Shown: piece by piece, positions 1 through 10,051 of the stretch
How positions within the stretch are numbered: position 1 is the stretch's first letter
How the letters are laid out: each line of letters opens with the position of its first letter
DNA from: Gammaproteobacteria bacterium
Lineage (GTDB): Bacteria > Pseudomonadota > Gammaproteobacteria > JAABTG01
Length of the DNA stretch: 64,000 nt
Direction: 5' to 3'
Assembly: GCA_017999615.1 (NCBI GenBank)
Contig: JAGNLM010000005.1
Location: 86,162 to 150,161 of the forward strand
Notes under the pieces: model-generated
Told to the model about the DNA's origin: nothing
What the model saw: only the letters and a program-made list of their open reading frames with translations
The model's database searches: none
Made by a program: the position numbers and the translations under genes

Positions 1-1229
<1,229 letters not shown>

Positions 1230-1315
1230 GTAACGGACTCGGCCGGGCCACCGGGGCGTGCTGCCAGGGGAGGGGTGCGGTGCGGTTCCACGGTATCGAC
1301 GCAGGGGGAGGCAGG

Positions 1316-2662
1316 GTGGCGGGCAGAGAGCTCTCGTGTGTCGCGTTGGCCCGGGTCCTCGCGGAGTTGCCGCCGGCCCCGCGCTACCGGGTGGCGTTCA
1401 GCGGGGGGCTCGATTCCGCCGTCCTCCTCCACGCCCTGGCCGAGGTGCGCGGGGACCTCCCGGGGCCGCTCGAGGCCCTGCACGTGAACCACGGTCTGCA
1501 CCGGGACGCGGGGCGCTGGGCGGAGCACTGCCGGCGGGTCTGTGCCGGGCTCGGGGTCCCCTGCCGGGTGGTGGCGGTGCCGGATGCCGTGGGCTCGGCC
1601 GGCGAGAGCCCGGAGGCGGCCGCGCGCGCCGCGCGCTACCGGGCCTTCGCCGAGGGGCTCGAAGCGGGCGACGCGGTGCTGACCGCCCACCACCGGGACG
1701 ACCAGGCAGAGACCCTGCTCCTGCATCTCCTGAGGGGGAGCGGGCCCCGGGGGCTGTCCGCGATGCCGGTGCGCCGTCCGCTCGGTGCAGGCTGGCTGGT
1801 GCGCCCCCTCCTCGGATGGCCACGGTCGGCCCTGCGGGCCTGGGCCGAGGCCCGGGGCCTCGCCTGGCTCGAGGACCCCAGCAACCGGGACGAGCGCTTC
1901 GAGCGCAATTTCCTGCGCTGGCGGGTGCTGCCGCTGCTCGAGACCCGTTGGCCCGGTGCCGCAGGGGTCCTGGCCCGGGACGCCCTGCTGCAGGCCGAGG
2001 CGGCCTCGGTCCTCGAGGACCTGGCGCGGGGCGACGCGCAGGCTGCCCGCGGTCCCGGTGCGGGGACGTTGTCCGTGCGGGCCCTGCTCGAGCTTTCGCC
2101 GGCCCGACGGGTCGAGGCCTTGCGGGAGTGGTTGCGCCAGCGGGGCCTGCCGCCGCCCGGGAGCGCGCACCTGGACCACGTCGTCCGCGACGTGCTGGGC
2201 GCCCGGTGGGACGCCGAGGCCCGGGTCGCCTGGCCCGGCGTCGAGGTCTGGCGTTACCGGGACACGCTCGCGGCGCTGCCCCCGGCGCCGGTGGTCTCCG
2301 CGGCGCAGGTCTGGGACTGGCGGCCGCCGGCCCCGCTCGCGCTTCCGGCCGGCACGCTCAGCGCGACGGTGACCGTGGGCGAGGGGCTCGCCGCCGCGCG
2401 CCTCGCGGACGGCCCGCTGCAGGTCCGGCTGCGCACGGGCGGGGAACGCTGCCGCCTCCCGCGCCGGGGCCACACGAGCGCCCTGAAGAAACTGCTGCAG
2501 GCCCACGGTGTCCCACCTTGGGTACGGTCCTGTCTGCCGCTCGTCTACCGGGGTGAAGAGTTGCTGGCCGTCGCCGATCTCTGGGTGTGCGAGCCCTGGG
2601 CCGCCGGTCCTGGTGAGGCCGGGTGGGCCCTGCGCTGGCAACGTCCGGCGGGCTGGCCGTGA
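1316..2662 (+). CDS. tilS: tRNA(Ile)-lysidine synthase
   Basis: Ligates lysine to C34 of the CAU-anticodon tRNA-Ile using ATP, so that it reads AUA and is charged with isoleucine. The PP-loop ATPase motif SGGLDS lies at residues 29-34 and is followed by the HVNHGL segment typical of TilS. The central part carries the substrate-binding region, and the C-terminal domain ends with a GERCRLPRRGHTSALKKLL-type sequence typical of the family. I start at the GTG at 1316 because a GGGGGAGG ribosome site precedes it; the frame is open further upstream but lacks homology there. The protein is about 448 residues, a normal length. It is the first gene of a run that leads into the Mla-type operon 127 bp downstream. 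Confidence 0.93.
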   Translation: MAGRELSCVALARVLAELPPAPRYRVAFSGGLDSAVLLHALAEVRGDLPGPLEALHVNHGLHRDAGRWAEHCRRVCAGLGVPCRVVAVPDAVGSAGESPEAAARAARYRAFAEGLEAGDAVLTAHHRDDQAETLLLHLLRGSGPRGLSAMPVRRPLGAGWLVRPLLGWPRSALRAWAEARGLAWLEDPSNRDERFERNFLRWRVLPLLETRWPGAAGVLARDALLQAEAASVLEDLARGDAQAARGPGAGTLSVRALLELSPARRVEALREWLRQRGLPPPGSAHLDHVVRDVLGARWDAEARVAWPGVEVWRYRDTLAALPPAPVVSAAQVWDWRPPAPLALPAGTLSATVTVGEGLAAARLADGPLQVRLRTGGERCRLPRRGHTSALKKLLQAHGVPPWVRSCLPLVYRGEELLAVADLWVCEPWAAGPGEAGWALRWQRPAGWP

Positions 2663-2789
2663 GGGTCGCGGTCGCCGAGAATTCCACCACGGCCGCTGCG
2701 GTGGCCGCTGTTCGGGAACGAGGGGGTGTAACGTGGGGGGTAGAGGTTTCGATGCCGATGGGCGTCGCACGCGAGGCGCGGGGGAAATC

Positions 2790-3452
2790 GTGAGCGGGTG
2801 GCTCGGGTCGGCCCTGGTGTTCTGTCTCGTTGTCCTGGCGGGGCCCGCCGCGCGCGCCGAGCCCACGGACCCTGCGAGCGTTCTGGCGGGGGTGACGGAC
2901 CGTCTGGTCCAGGAGGCGTCGCGTCACGGCCAGGAGTACCGGCGCGAGCCGGACCGCGCCCGGGCCCTGGCCGGGGAGCTGCTGGCGCCGCTGGTGGACT
3001 TCACCGGGATCGGGAGGCGGGTGCTGGGCGCCCACGGCCGGCGGGCGACCGCCGAGCAGCTCGACCGTTTCGCGGCGGAGTACCGGGAGTTCGTGGTCAA
3101 CACCCTGGCCAGCGGCTTCGTGGAGCAGGTCGAGCGGGTCGCCCGCTATGGCCAGGGGGTGCGCTTCCTGCCCACTCGCTGGGGCGAGGGCCAGCGCACC
3201 GCCGCCGTGCGTGGCCGCGTCACCCTGGAAGGGGGCGTGCCGCTGGAAGTGGACTTCCGGGTCCGCGAGGTCGGGGGGGCCTGGAAGATCTACGACGTGC
3301 TGGTCGCGGGGGTCAGTCTCGTGCAGGCCAACCAGGCCGCGTTCGCGCGCGAGCTGGAGTCGGCCGGAGTCGAGGGCCTGACGGCCCGCCTCTCGACCCA
3401 CAACCGCACGGTCGCCCCGGGCGAGGCGGGCCCCCGCGCCTGCTGCGGCTGA
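2790..3452 (+). CDS. mlaC: MlaC-type periplasmic phospholipid-binding protein
   Basis: Soluble periplasmic carrier that shuttles phospholipids between outer-membrane and inner-membrane Mla complexes. The GTG start at 2790 is followed directly by a signal peptide (hydrophobic residues about 5-20, AxA-like cleavage at ARA-EP). The mature part matches the Tol-Tol_Ttg2/MlaC family: an N-terminal helical stretch, then a conserved block around FAAEYREFVVNTLA, and a C-terminal region with WKIYDVLVAGVSLV, the family hallmark. At about 220 residues it has normal length. The mlaE start follows 3 bp after its stop, so the genes are surely co-transcribed. A second, more divergent MlaC-like protein is encoded at 42141-42818. 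Confidence 0.88.
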   Translation: MSGWLGSALVFCLVVLAGPAARAEPTDPASVLAGVTDRLVQEASRHGQEYRREPDRARALAGELLAPLVDFTGIGRRVLGAHGRRATAEQLDRFAAEYREFVVNTLASGFVEQVERVARYGQGVRFLPTRWGEGQRTAAVRGRVTLEGGVPLEVDFRVREVGGAWKIYDVLVAGVSLVQANQAAFARELESAGVEGLTARLSTHNRTVAPGEAGPRACCG

Positions 3453-3455
3453 GCG

Positions 3456-4595
3456 GTGGCAGGCCTCTGGTTGCCGGTGGGTGGGCTCGAGGTCGATGAC
3501 CCGGGCGCGGGCGACGTCCGCTGGCTCCTGAAGGGCGACTGGACCACCCGCGCGATCCCGGCGGTCGAGGCGGCGCCTGCCGCTCCTTCCCGCCGCCCGG
3601 TACGGGTCACGGTCCACGCGGCGGGGCTCACCGCCCTCGACACCGGCGGGGCCCTCCTGCTGCAGCGGCTGCTGGACGCCCTCGGCGGCTCGGGCCTGGC
3701 GGTCGACGTGACCGGGCTCACCCCGGCCCACCATCGGCTGCTGGAGCTCGTGCGCTCGCGCTCGGCGGCGGCCGGGTCACCGGTGCCGCCTGCGGCCCCC
3801 GAGCCGCGCGTGGAGGCGCTGGGGCGCCAGACCTGGCGGCACCTCTCCGAGGGTTGGGCCCTGCTCGGCTTCATCGGGGAGACCACCAGCGCGCTCGCCC
3901 GCGCCGTGGTCCGCCCGGCCCGCTTCCGGTGGCGGGCGCTCCTCGCGACGCTGCAGTCGGCCGGCGTGGAGGCCGTCCCCATCATCTCGCTGCTGGCCTT
4001 CCTCATCGGTGTCGTGGTTGCCTACCAGGGGGGCGTGCAGCTACGCGCCTACGGGGCGAACGTCTACGTGGTGGACCTGGTGATCCTGATGGTGCTGCGC
4101 GAGCTCGCGCCGATGATCGCCGCGATCATCGTGGCCGGGCGCACCGGCTCGGCCTTCACCGCCCAGATCGGGTCCATGAAGGTCCACGAGGAGGTGGACG
4201 CCCTGCGCACCATCGGCATCGACCCCGTGGAACTGCTGGTTGCGCCCCGGGTCGTGGGGCTCGTCCTCGCCCTGCCGCTGCTCACCGTGCTGGCCGGTGT
4301 GATGGGGGTGGCGGGCGGGATGGTCATGGCGGCGGGGCAGCTCGGCGTCGGGTTCCACGACTTCCTGCAGCGGGCGCCCCAGGCGGGCACCCTCTCCTCG
4401 TTCCTGGTGGGGATGAGCAAGGCCCCCGTCTTCGCGGCCGTCGTGGCCACCGTGGGGTGTTTCCAGGGCTTTCGCGTCGGCATGGGGGCCGACAGCGTGG
4501 GGCGGCACACCACGATGAGCGTCGTGCAGGCCATCTTCCTCATCATCGTGGCCGATGCGGCCTTTTCGGTCCTCTTCGGCTGGATGGGTGTCTGA
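3456..4595 (+). CDS. mlaE: STAS-MlaE fusion: lipid ABC transporter permease
   Basis: Inner-membrane permease of the Mla-type MCE lipid transporter. Residues about 1-105 form a STAS-like domain with the ALDTGGALLLQ segment that corresponds to the DTSG core of MlaB. From about residue 130 the protein is a canonical MlaE permease with roughly five or six membrane helices and the cytoplasmic coupling segment EEVDALRTIGIDPVELLV. E. coli encodes the STAS protein MlaB separately downstream; here no separate MlaB is present and the two functions are joined. The GTG start lies 3 bp after mlaC, and the stop abuts the mlaF start. The permease call is secure; the STAS assignment is by motif. Confidence 0.9.
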   Translation: MAGLWLPVGGLEVDDPGAGDVRWLLKGDWTTRAIPAVEAAPAAPSRRPVRVTVHAAGLTALDTGGALLLQRLLDALGGSGLAVDVTGLTPAHHRLLELVRSRSAAAGSPVPPAAPEPRVEALGRQTWRHLSEGWALLGFIGETTSALARAVVRPARFRWRALLATLQSAGVEAVPIISLLAFLIGVVVAYQGGVQLRAYGANVYVVDLVILMVLRELAPMIAAIIVAGRTGSAFTAQIGSMKVHEEVDALRTIGIDPVELLVAPRVVGLVLALPLLTVLAGVMGVAGGMVMAAGQLGVGFHDFLQRAPQAGTLSSFLVGMSKAPVFAAVVATVGCFQGFRVGMGADSVGRHTTMSVVQAIFLIIVADAAFSVLFGWMGV

Positions 4596-5381
4596 GTGGG
4601 CGGGGCGCGCGAGGTCGTCGTCGAGGTCCGCGGGCTCACCACCCGGCTGGACGGAGTCACCGTGCACGAGGCCCTCGACCTGGACGTGCGCCGGGGTGAG
4701 GTGCTCGCGATCGTTGGCGGCAGCGGCACGGGCAAGACCACCCTCCTGCGGGCGATGGTCATGCTGCTCCGCCCGGCCGCGGGCACGGTGCGTCTGCTGG
4801 GCGAGGACGTGAGGGGCGCCTCACCGGCCGAGGCCTCCCGGCTGCGCGAACGCATCGGGGTCACCTTCCAGCACGGGGCCCTGTTCAGCTCCCTGAGCGT
4901 GCTGGAGAATGTGGCGCTGCCGCTGCGCGAGCACACGGCGCTGCCCCCGGCCCTGGTGCGGGACATCGCCCGGCTCAAGCTCTCGCTGGCCGGCCTCCCG
5001 GCCTCCGCCGCCGACAAGCAGCCCGGGGAGCTGAGCGGCGGGATGACGAAGAGGGCCGCGGTCGCCCGCGCCCTGGCGCTCGACCCCGAGGTCCTCTTCC
5101 TCGACGAGCCCACGGCGGGCCTCGATCCGGACAGCGCGTCGGCCTTCGACGAGCTGGTGCTGGACTTGCGCGACTCGCTCGGTCTCACGGTGGTGATGGT
5201 CACCCACGACCTGGACACGCTCTGGCGCACCGCCGACCGGGTGGCGTTCCTCGGCGAGCGGCGCGTGATCGCCCTCGACACGATGCGGGGCCTCTGCGGC
5301 CTGGACCATCCCCTGGTGAAGTCCTTCTTCGACGGGCCGCGCGGCCGCGCGGCGAGGGAGTGCGCGTGGAAGAGCGGGTAA
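4596..5381 (+). CDS. mlaF: Mla-type ABC transporter ATP-binding protein
   Basis: ATPase that powers lipid movement through MlaE-MlaD. Walker A GGSGTGKT is at residues 41-48, the Q-loop reads TFQHGALFSSL, the signature motif is LSGGMTKR, and Walker B plus D-loop is VLFLDEPTAGLDP. The MTKR variant of the signature is characteristic of the MCE-associated ATPases rather than of generic importers. The GTG start is immediately after the mlaE stop with no gap. The last codons overlap the mlaD start. Length (261 aa) is typical. Confidence 0.93.
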   Translation: MGGAREVVVEVRGLTTRLDGVTVHEALDLDVRRGEVLAIVGGSGTGKTTLLRAMVMLLRPAAGTVRLLGEDVRGASPAEASRLRERIGVTFQHGALFSSLSVLENVALPLREHTALPPALVRDIARLKLSLAGLPASAADKQPGELSGGMTKRAAVARALALDPEVLFLDEPTAGLDPDSASAFDELVLDLRDSLGLTVVMVTHDLDTLWRTADRVAFLGERRVIALDTMRGLCGLDHPLVKSFFDGPRGRAARECAWKSG

Positions 5382-6310
5382 ACTACGCCCTGATCGGGCT
5401 CTTCGTCGTGGTGCTGAGCACGGTGTTCGTGGGGGTGGTCACCTGGCTCGCCGCCGCCGGCGACGAGAAGACCTACGACACCTACGTCGCCTACACGGCG
5501 GAGTCGGTGTCCGGCCTGAGCCCGAAGGCGGCGGTGAAGTACCGGGGCGTCGACGTGGGCAGGGTCCGGGAGATCGCGCTCGACCGTGACAACCCGGAGC
5601 GCGTACGCCTGCTCCTCGAGATCGAGCGGGGCACCCCGATCAAGGTGGACACCGTAGCCGTGCTCGCCACCCAGGGCGTGACCGGTCTGGCGTTCGTGGA
5701 CCTGACGGGGGGGAGCCGCGAGGCCGAGGGTCTGGTGGCCCCACCGGGGCAGGAGCACCCGCAGATCCGGACCGGACCCTCCCTGATGATGCGCATCGAC
5801 ACGGCCGCCACGACCCTGATGACGCAGTTGGGGCAGGTCGCGGGAGACCTCTCGAAGGTCACGGACCGGATGACGTCGCTCCTGGATCCCGAGACCGTGG
5901 CCTCCGCCGGCGGCACCCTGCGCCACCTGGAACAGGTGACGCGGGTCGTGGCGGAGCGGGTGGGCGACCTGGGCGACGGGATCCGCGAGGGGCGGGTGTT
6001 GCTCTCCAACTGGGCCAAGGCGAGCCAGGACCTTCCCGCGCTGGTCAGCAGCCTGAAGGATGGAGCCACCTCCGTGCACGAGGCCCTGGGAGGTGTGAAC
6101 CGCGCGGCGGGGGGGATCGACCGCATGGTCGGGGACACCCGCAGGGACCTGGTGCGGGCCTCCACGGACACGCTGGCCCAGCTTGAGGCGCTGCTGGTGG
6201 AGTTGCAGCAGCTGACCCGCACGTTCCAGCGTCTGGGGGCCGACATCGAGCGCGACCCGAATCTGCTGCTGTTCGGGCGCAGGGGGCGGGAGAAGGGACC
6301 CGGGGAATGA
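5366..6310 (+). CDS. mlaD: MlaD-type MCE-domain periplasmic lipid-binding protein
   Basis: MCE protein anchored in the inner membrane that forms the periplasmic ring through which lipids pass. An N-terminal membrane helix (YALIGLFVVVLSTVFVGVV) is followed by one MCE domain (about residues 40-120, with GLSPKAAVKYRGVDVGRV) and a long helical C-terminal part to residue 314. This is longer than E. coli MlaD (183 aa) and resembles the long-tailed MCE proteins whose helices can form a tunnel extension. I prefer the GTG at 5366 because the GAGGGAG site is 5 bases before it; a GTG at 5360 is also possible. Either start overlaps mlaF by about 16-22 bp. Confidence 0.88.
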   Translation: MEERVNYALIGLFVVVLSTVFVGVVTWLAAAGDEKTYDTYVAYTAESVSGLSPKAAVKYRGVDVGRVREIALDRDNPERVRLLLEIERGTPIKVDTVAVLATQGVTGLAFVDLTGGSREAEGLVAPPGQEHPQIRTGPSLMMRIDTAATTLMTQLGQVAGDLSKVTDRMTSLLDPETVASAGGTLRHLEQVTRVVAERVGDLGDGIREGRVLLSNWAKASQDLPALVSSLKDGATSVHEALGGVNRAAGGIDRMVGDTRRDLVRASTDTLAQLEALLVELQQLTRTFQRLGADIERDPNLLLFGRRGREKGPGE

Positions 6311-6975
6311 TGCCGATGGGACGGTTGCTCGACTCGGCGCCAGTCGCTCGGGGCCGGCGCAGGGCGGTGGGCCTGGGGGCGCTGGTCCTGGTCGTCGCGT
6401 GGCTCGCCGGCTGCGCCTCGGGTGGGCGGCTGGTCCAGGACAGCGTGCAGACGCACCTGCTCTGGGTGCCTGCGGCGCCCCGGGTCGCACCGGCCTCCGC
6501 CGGACCGGTCCTGCTCGTCTCACCCCCCGGGGTGCGCGCCGGGCTCGATTCTCCGCGCATCGCCTACGTCCAGCGGCCCTTCGAGCTGAGCTACTTCGCC
6601 CGCAGCGAGTGGGCCGACACGCCGGCCCGCATGCTGCAGCCGCTGCTGGTGCAGTCGCTCGAGGGAAGCGGGGCGTTCCAGGCGGTCGTGGCGGGGCCGA
6701 GCCCCGCGGTGGCGGACCTGCGGCTCGAGACCGAGGTTCTCGCGCTCCAACAGGAGTTCCTCTCGACACCGAGCGTCGCCCGGGTTGCACTGCGGGCCCA
6801 GGTCGTCGACCCTGCCTCGCGCCGGGTGGTGGCGACCGACACCTTCGAGGCCGTGGAGCCGGCCGATTCCGCCGACCCCTATGGCGGGGTGGTCGCCACC
6901 AATCGGGCGCTCGGCCGGGTGCTCGCCGAGCTCACGGCCTTCGTGTCGCGGCTCGGGCGGGGTGCTGCGCGCTGA
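6307..6975 (+). CDS. ABC-type transport auxiliary lipoprotein of the MCE operon
   Basis: Putative outer-membrane lipoprotein partner of the MCE transporter. Residues about 20-36 form a hydrophobic signal ending in LAGC, a good lipobox with the cysteine about residue 36. The rest fits the ABC-type auxiliary lipoprotein family that includes PqiC: a conserved RIAYVQRPFELSYFARSEWA block, then alternating strands. The ATG overlaps the mlaD stop (ATGA), so translation is coupled. The protein may provide the outer-membrane end of the lipid pathway in place of MlaA, which is not encoded nearby; that role is inference. Confidence 0.82.
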   Translation: MMPMGRLLDSAPVARGRRRAVGLGALVLVVAWLAGCASGGRLVQDSVQTHLLWVPAAPRVAPASAGPVLLVSPPGVRAGLDSPRIAYVQRPFELSYFARSEWADTPARMLQPLLVQSLEGSGAFQAVVAGPSPAVADLRLETEVLALQQEFLSTPSVARVALRAQVVDPASRRVVATDTFEAVEPADSADPYGGVVATNRALGRVLAELTAFVSRLGRGAAR

Positions 6976-7032
6976 GGGGCGGGTGCCGGCGGGCTGGGTT
7001 CTCGCGGGCGCGCTCGATCCCTTCGACCCCCG

Positions 7033-8400
7033 CTAGGCCTGCGTGCGGAGCCGGGAGAGGATCTCGGTGCGGGCGGAGGTGAGGAGCGAGTCCCGGTCCA
7101 GCGTGTCGAGGATCTCCTGCACCGCTCGCTTCGGGCCGAGGTCGCCCCAGGACCGGCCCTGCTGGAAGTAGCGCTGGGCGGCCCGGCCGACCACGTAGGT
7201 GGCGAAGTAGGCGACCGCACCCTGGGCCGTTCCGGTCACGAGCGTCGACAACCCGAAGGTTCCCCCCTTCAGGAGGGAGGACACCAGGTTGACGCCCCAC
7301 ACGGTCCCCAGCACCAGCCCCATCTGGGCGCCGATGGTGCGCACCAACGCGCCGGCCTCGTTGTGGGTGACCGGCAGTCCGTAGACCCGGGACAGATGCC
7401 AGACGAGGCTCACGTCCACCGCGACGGCCGCCATCAGGTCGGAGATCGGCACGGGGTTGAGGCCGACGAGGACGCCCTTTGCCAGGCTCCAGTTGCGCAG
7501 GATGCGCTCGGCGAGGTCCCGCTGGGCGTCCACCGCCCGCCGGGCGAGGGTGTCGCTCAGTTTCCCGGCGAACAGGGTCGCGTTGAGGGCGGCGAGCGTC
7601 TTGCCCTCCCGCTCCAGGATGGTCCAGAGCCGGTCGCGCAGGTCCTGCACCTCTCTCGGGGGGGTCCGCTGGGTCTCCCGCTCGTTGCCCTGGGCGTCCA
7701 CCTCCAGGTAGACCCTCGGCGCGGGCGCGGCGGCCGAGGTGACGATGTTCGCGGGGGGAACGATGCCCGCCGTGCGACGGGCGAGCGACTCGACCACCAG
7801 GGCGCGGTCGGCCCGGGTGTAGCGGTCGGCCTTGTTGAACACGAGCAGCATCGGGCGGGACTCGGCCGCGATGCGCCGCAGGGCGGCGATCTCGGGCTGG
7901 GTGATGTCGCCGTCCACCACGAAGAGCACCAGGTCGGCCCGCCCCGCCACCTCGTGCGCCAGCCGCTCCCGGGCCTCGCCGTCCACCTCGTTGATGCCCG
8001 GGGTGTCGATGAGATAGACGCCTCCACCGCCCGACTCGGTCCGCCAGTGGGCCATGCGGGCGTCCTTCGTCTCCCCGTGCAGCGGGCTCGTCGCGAAGCG
8101 TGGCTCGCCGAGCAGGGCGTTCAGGAGCGCGGACTTGCCGACGCCGACCCGGCCGAAGACCGCGATGTGGATCTGGCCGTGCTCGAGCTTGTCCAGCATC
8201 GCCTGGACCCGGGCGAATTCGCCCGACAGGGCCCGGCGCACCGGCGCCGGGACGTCGGTGTCGCTCACCAGGGCGCGCAGGGAATCGCGCGCCCGCTCCA
8301 GGTGCTCGTCGCCGGCCTCAGGAGCGCTGGGAGCGCGTGAGGCGGACTTCGGCCAGAGCGAGCTTCGCCAGGCGACGAGCGCGTCCTTCCACGTCTTCAC
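7033..8400 (-). CDS. GTPase with C-terminal DUF697-type membrane domain
   Basis: Era/dynamin-like small-GTPase domain joined to a hydrophobic C-terminal half of the YcjF/DUF697 kind. G1 is GRVGVGKS (residues 83-90), G3 is DTPG (132-135) and G4 is NKAD (189-192), so all nucleotide-binding motifs are intact. Residues about 290-420 include several membrane-seeking segments with many glycines. The start at 8400 is supported by an AGGAGAGG ribosome site even though it lies 83 bp inside the preceding gene. The role is unknown; relatives are implicated in envelope stress or membrane remodelling. It forms a pair with the related GTPase at 8318-9826. Confidence 0.82.
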   Translation of the reverse strand: MKTWKDALVAWRSSLWPKSASRAPSAPEAGDEHLERARDSLRALVSDTDVPAPVRRALSGEFARVQAMLDKLEHGQIHIAVFGRVGVGKSALLNALLGEPRFATSPLHGETKDARMAHWRTESGGGGVYLIDTPGINEVDGEARERLAHEVAGRADLVLFVVDGDITQPEIAALRRIAAESRPMLLVFNKADRYTRADRALVVESLARRTAGIVPPANIVTSAAAPAPRVYLEVDAQGNERETQRTPPREVQDLRDRLWTILEREGKTLAALNATLFAGKLSDTLARRAVDAQRDLAERILRNWSLAKGVLVGLNPVPISDLMAAVAVDVSLVWHLSRVYGLPVTHNEAGALVRTIGAQMGLVLGTVWGVNLVSSLLKGGTFGLSTLVTGTAQGAVAYFATYVVGRAAQRYFQQGRSWGDLGPKRAVQEILDTLDRDSLLTSARTEILSRLRTQA

Positions 8401-9826
8401 TCAACCTCTCCTCGAACGTCTTCAGGGCGACCTGCTCGGGCAGGGTGCCCCGCGCGGCCAGGGTATCGGCGACGGCCCGCCCCAGGCTGTCGAACAGTAA
8501 TCCGTAGGCGACGGCGTGGACCAGGCCGCCGGTGAGGGTGCCGACCCCCGGAAACGCCTTCAGGGCGTTGCCGGCGACCGCGAGCAGCACCGGGACGGTC
8601 TTGTTGACCCGACCGCTCGCGTTCAGCAGAAAGCGCTCCACGTCGACCTTCGACAGCGGGACCTCGTAGACGTCGGTGAGGCCCCGCAGCATCTGGAAGC
8701 CCAGGTAGCCCTGGATGACGACGTCGGTCCCGGGGCTTACGGCCGCCATCGCACCGAGAATGGCCTTGCGGGTCGAGCTCGCGACGACCTCGAGGGCGCG
8801 CGTGCGTCGGTGGGCAGCGAGCGACTCGTCCAGCTTGCGCGACGCCAGGACGAACACCGCGGCGTCGCGTAGCCCGTCCAGCACCTTGCGGTCGCCGTCG
8901 ATGCGCCGCTGGATCGCCTGGGCCAGTTCGTCCGTGCGGGGCGGGATAACGCGGGTCACGACGTCCTCGCGGCCGTCGCTGTGCATCCGGACGAGCTCCC
9001 GCTCGGCCCCGGCGCTCACCGAGACGACTTCGACCCGGCTTCCACCGGCCACCCTCGCCGCGAGCCGCGCGCGCAGGGTTTCCTGGTCCTCGGCGCTCAT
9101 CAGGTCGCTCTTCCCGAGCGCCAGGATCACCGGTTTGCCAAGGGCCAGCACCTCGTGCAGGGCGGTCAGCTGGTCCCGGGTCAGGTCGCCCTCGATGAGG
9201 TACACCACCAGATGCGCCCGCAGGGCCTCTTCCCGCGCGACCGTGTCGAGCGTCCCGTCCGCCTCCAGGAGCCCCGGGAGGTCGCTGATGACGAGGCGGT
9301 CTCCGGCGGGGCTTTCCCAGGTGTGGCGGGTGATCTCCCGAGTGGTACCCCCCACCGGGCTCACCGCCGCGGTCGCCCCGGGCAGCAGGGCACGGACCAG
9401 CGAGCTCTTTCCCGTGCTGACGGGGCCGAGCAGCGCCACGTGGATCTGTCCCGCCTCGCGCCGGGCGGCCAGTTCCTCGAGCTCCTGGCGCGCCTCCTCG
9501 GCCTCTGCTACGGCCCCCTTCGACACCGCCCGCTCGATCCGGGCGTGGATCTCGGCCTCGGTGGGTGCGGGCGGGGCTTCGGCCTCGCGGCGCGCGCGCC
9601 GCCGCCGGCGGGGGGTCAGCACGCGCCAGATGAGGCGGGCGCCGAATCCCGTGAGCAGGGCCAGCCCGAGCACGTACAGTGCAACGAACCAGACCGGTGA
9701 TTCCCGCAGGTGGTCCCAGACCTGGAAGGCGATACTGGTCGCGTAGAGCACGACGAGCAGCAGCAAGGCGAGACCGAGCGAGAGCCCGACGGCGATGAGC
9801 AGGCGCAGGGGCAGGGAGGATCGCAT
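8318..9826 (-). CDS. Membrane-anchored GTPase with DUF697-type domain
   Basis: A second GTPase of the same family, about 502 residues, with two N-terminal membrane helices (about residues 8-32 and 45-68), a basic linker, then the GTPase domain. G1 is GPVSTGKS (134-141) and G3 is DLPG (182-185). The usual G4 NKxD is replaced by GKSD (238-241), which may alter guanine specificity. The C-terminal half resembles that of its partner (SPGTDVVIQGYLGFQML and following glycine-rich helices). The ATG at 9826 is chosen because the hydrophobic N-terminus starts there. It overlaps the downstream GTPase by 83 bp, implying coupled expression. A TATGAT -10-like box lies 28 bp upstream. Confidence 0.8.
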   Translation of the reverse strand: MRSSLPLRLLIAVGLSLGLALLLLVVLYATSIAFQVWDHLRESPVWFVALYVLGLALLTGFGARLIWRVLTPRRRRRARREAEAPPAPTEAEIHARIERAVSKGAVAEAEEARQELEELAARREAGQIHVALLGPVSTGKSSLVRALLPGATAAVSPVGGTTREITRHTWESPAGDRLVISDLPGLLEADGTLDTVAREEALRAHLVVYLIEGDLTRDQLTALHEVLALGKPVILALGKSDLMSAEDQETLRARLAARVAGGSRVEVVSVSAGAERELVRMHSDGREDVVTRVIPPRTDELAQAIQRRIDGDRKVLDGLRDAAVFVLASRKLDESLAAHRRTRALEVVASSTRKAILGAMAAVSPGTDVVIQGYLGFQMLRGLTDVYEVPLSKVDVERFLLNASGRVNKTVPVLLAVAGNALKAFPGVGTLTGGLVHAVAYGLLFDSLGRAVADTLAARGTLPEQVALKTFEERLSEDVEGRARRLAKLALAEVRLTRSQRS

Positions 9827-9997
9827 GTTGTCCGGTGTTTCCCGAAGGCGCCCATCATAGTCGGCCACGCGCCTGCCGACGACTGCGGGCGTCCTGGCAG
9901 CGGGTGGCCCGACGCCGCCGGGGATTGATATCCTCGCACCGGGGCTCGCCCGGGACGCCGTGTGGCGTGGCACGGGGCGAAGTCGCCCAGGTCTCAC

Positions 9998-10039
9998 CCG
10001 CAGCCGCAGCCGCAGCCGCAGCCGCAGCCGCAGCCGCAG
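9998..10039. repeat. Seven perfect CCGCAG hexamers upstream of sixA
   Basis: Seven exact tandem copies of CCGCAG (42 bp) end 12 bp before the sixA ATG and 2 bp before its GGAGG ribosome site. If read in frame with sixA from an upstream start they would encode a Pro-Gln repeat. Copy number could vary by slippage and change leader length without changing reading frame. Confidence 0.9.
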
Positions 10040-10051
10040 TCGGAGGCATCG

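Noticed and set aside
10004..10039. Hexamer array as a CRISPR-like repeat
   Set aside because: Units are contiguous with no spacers; it is a simple microsatellite.
9962..10051. N-terminal extension of sixA through a Pro-Gln repeat
   Set aside because: The repeat arises from CCGCAG hexamers, has no homology to SixA, and a good ribosome site precedes the ATG at 10052.
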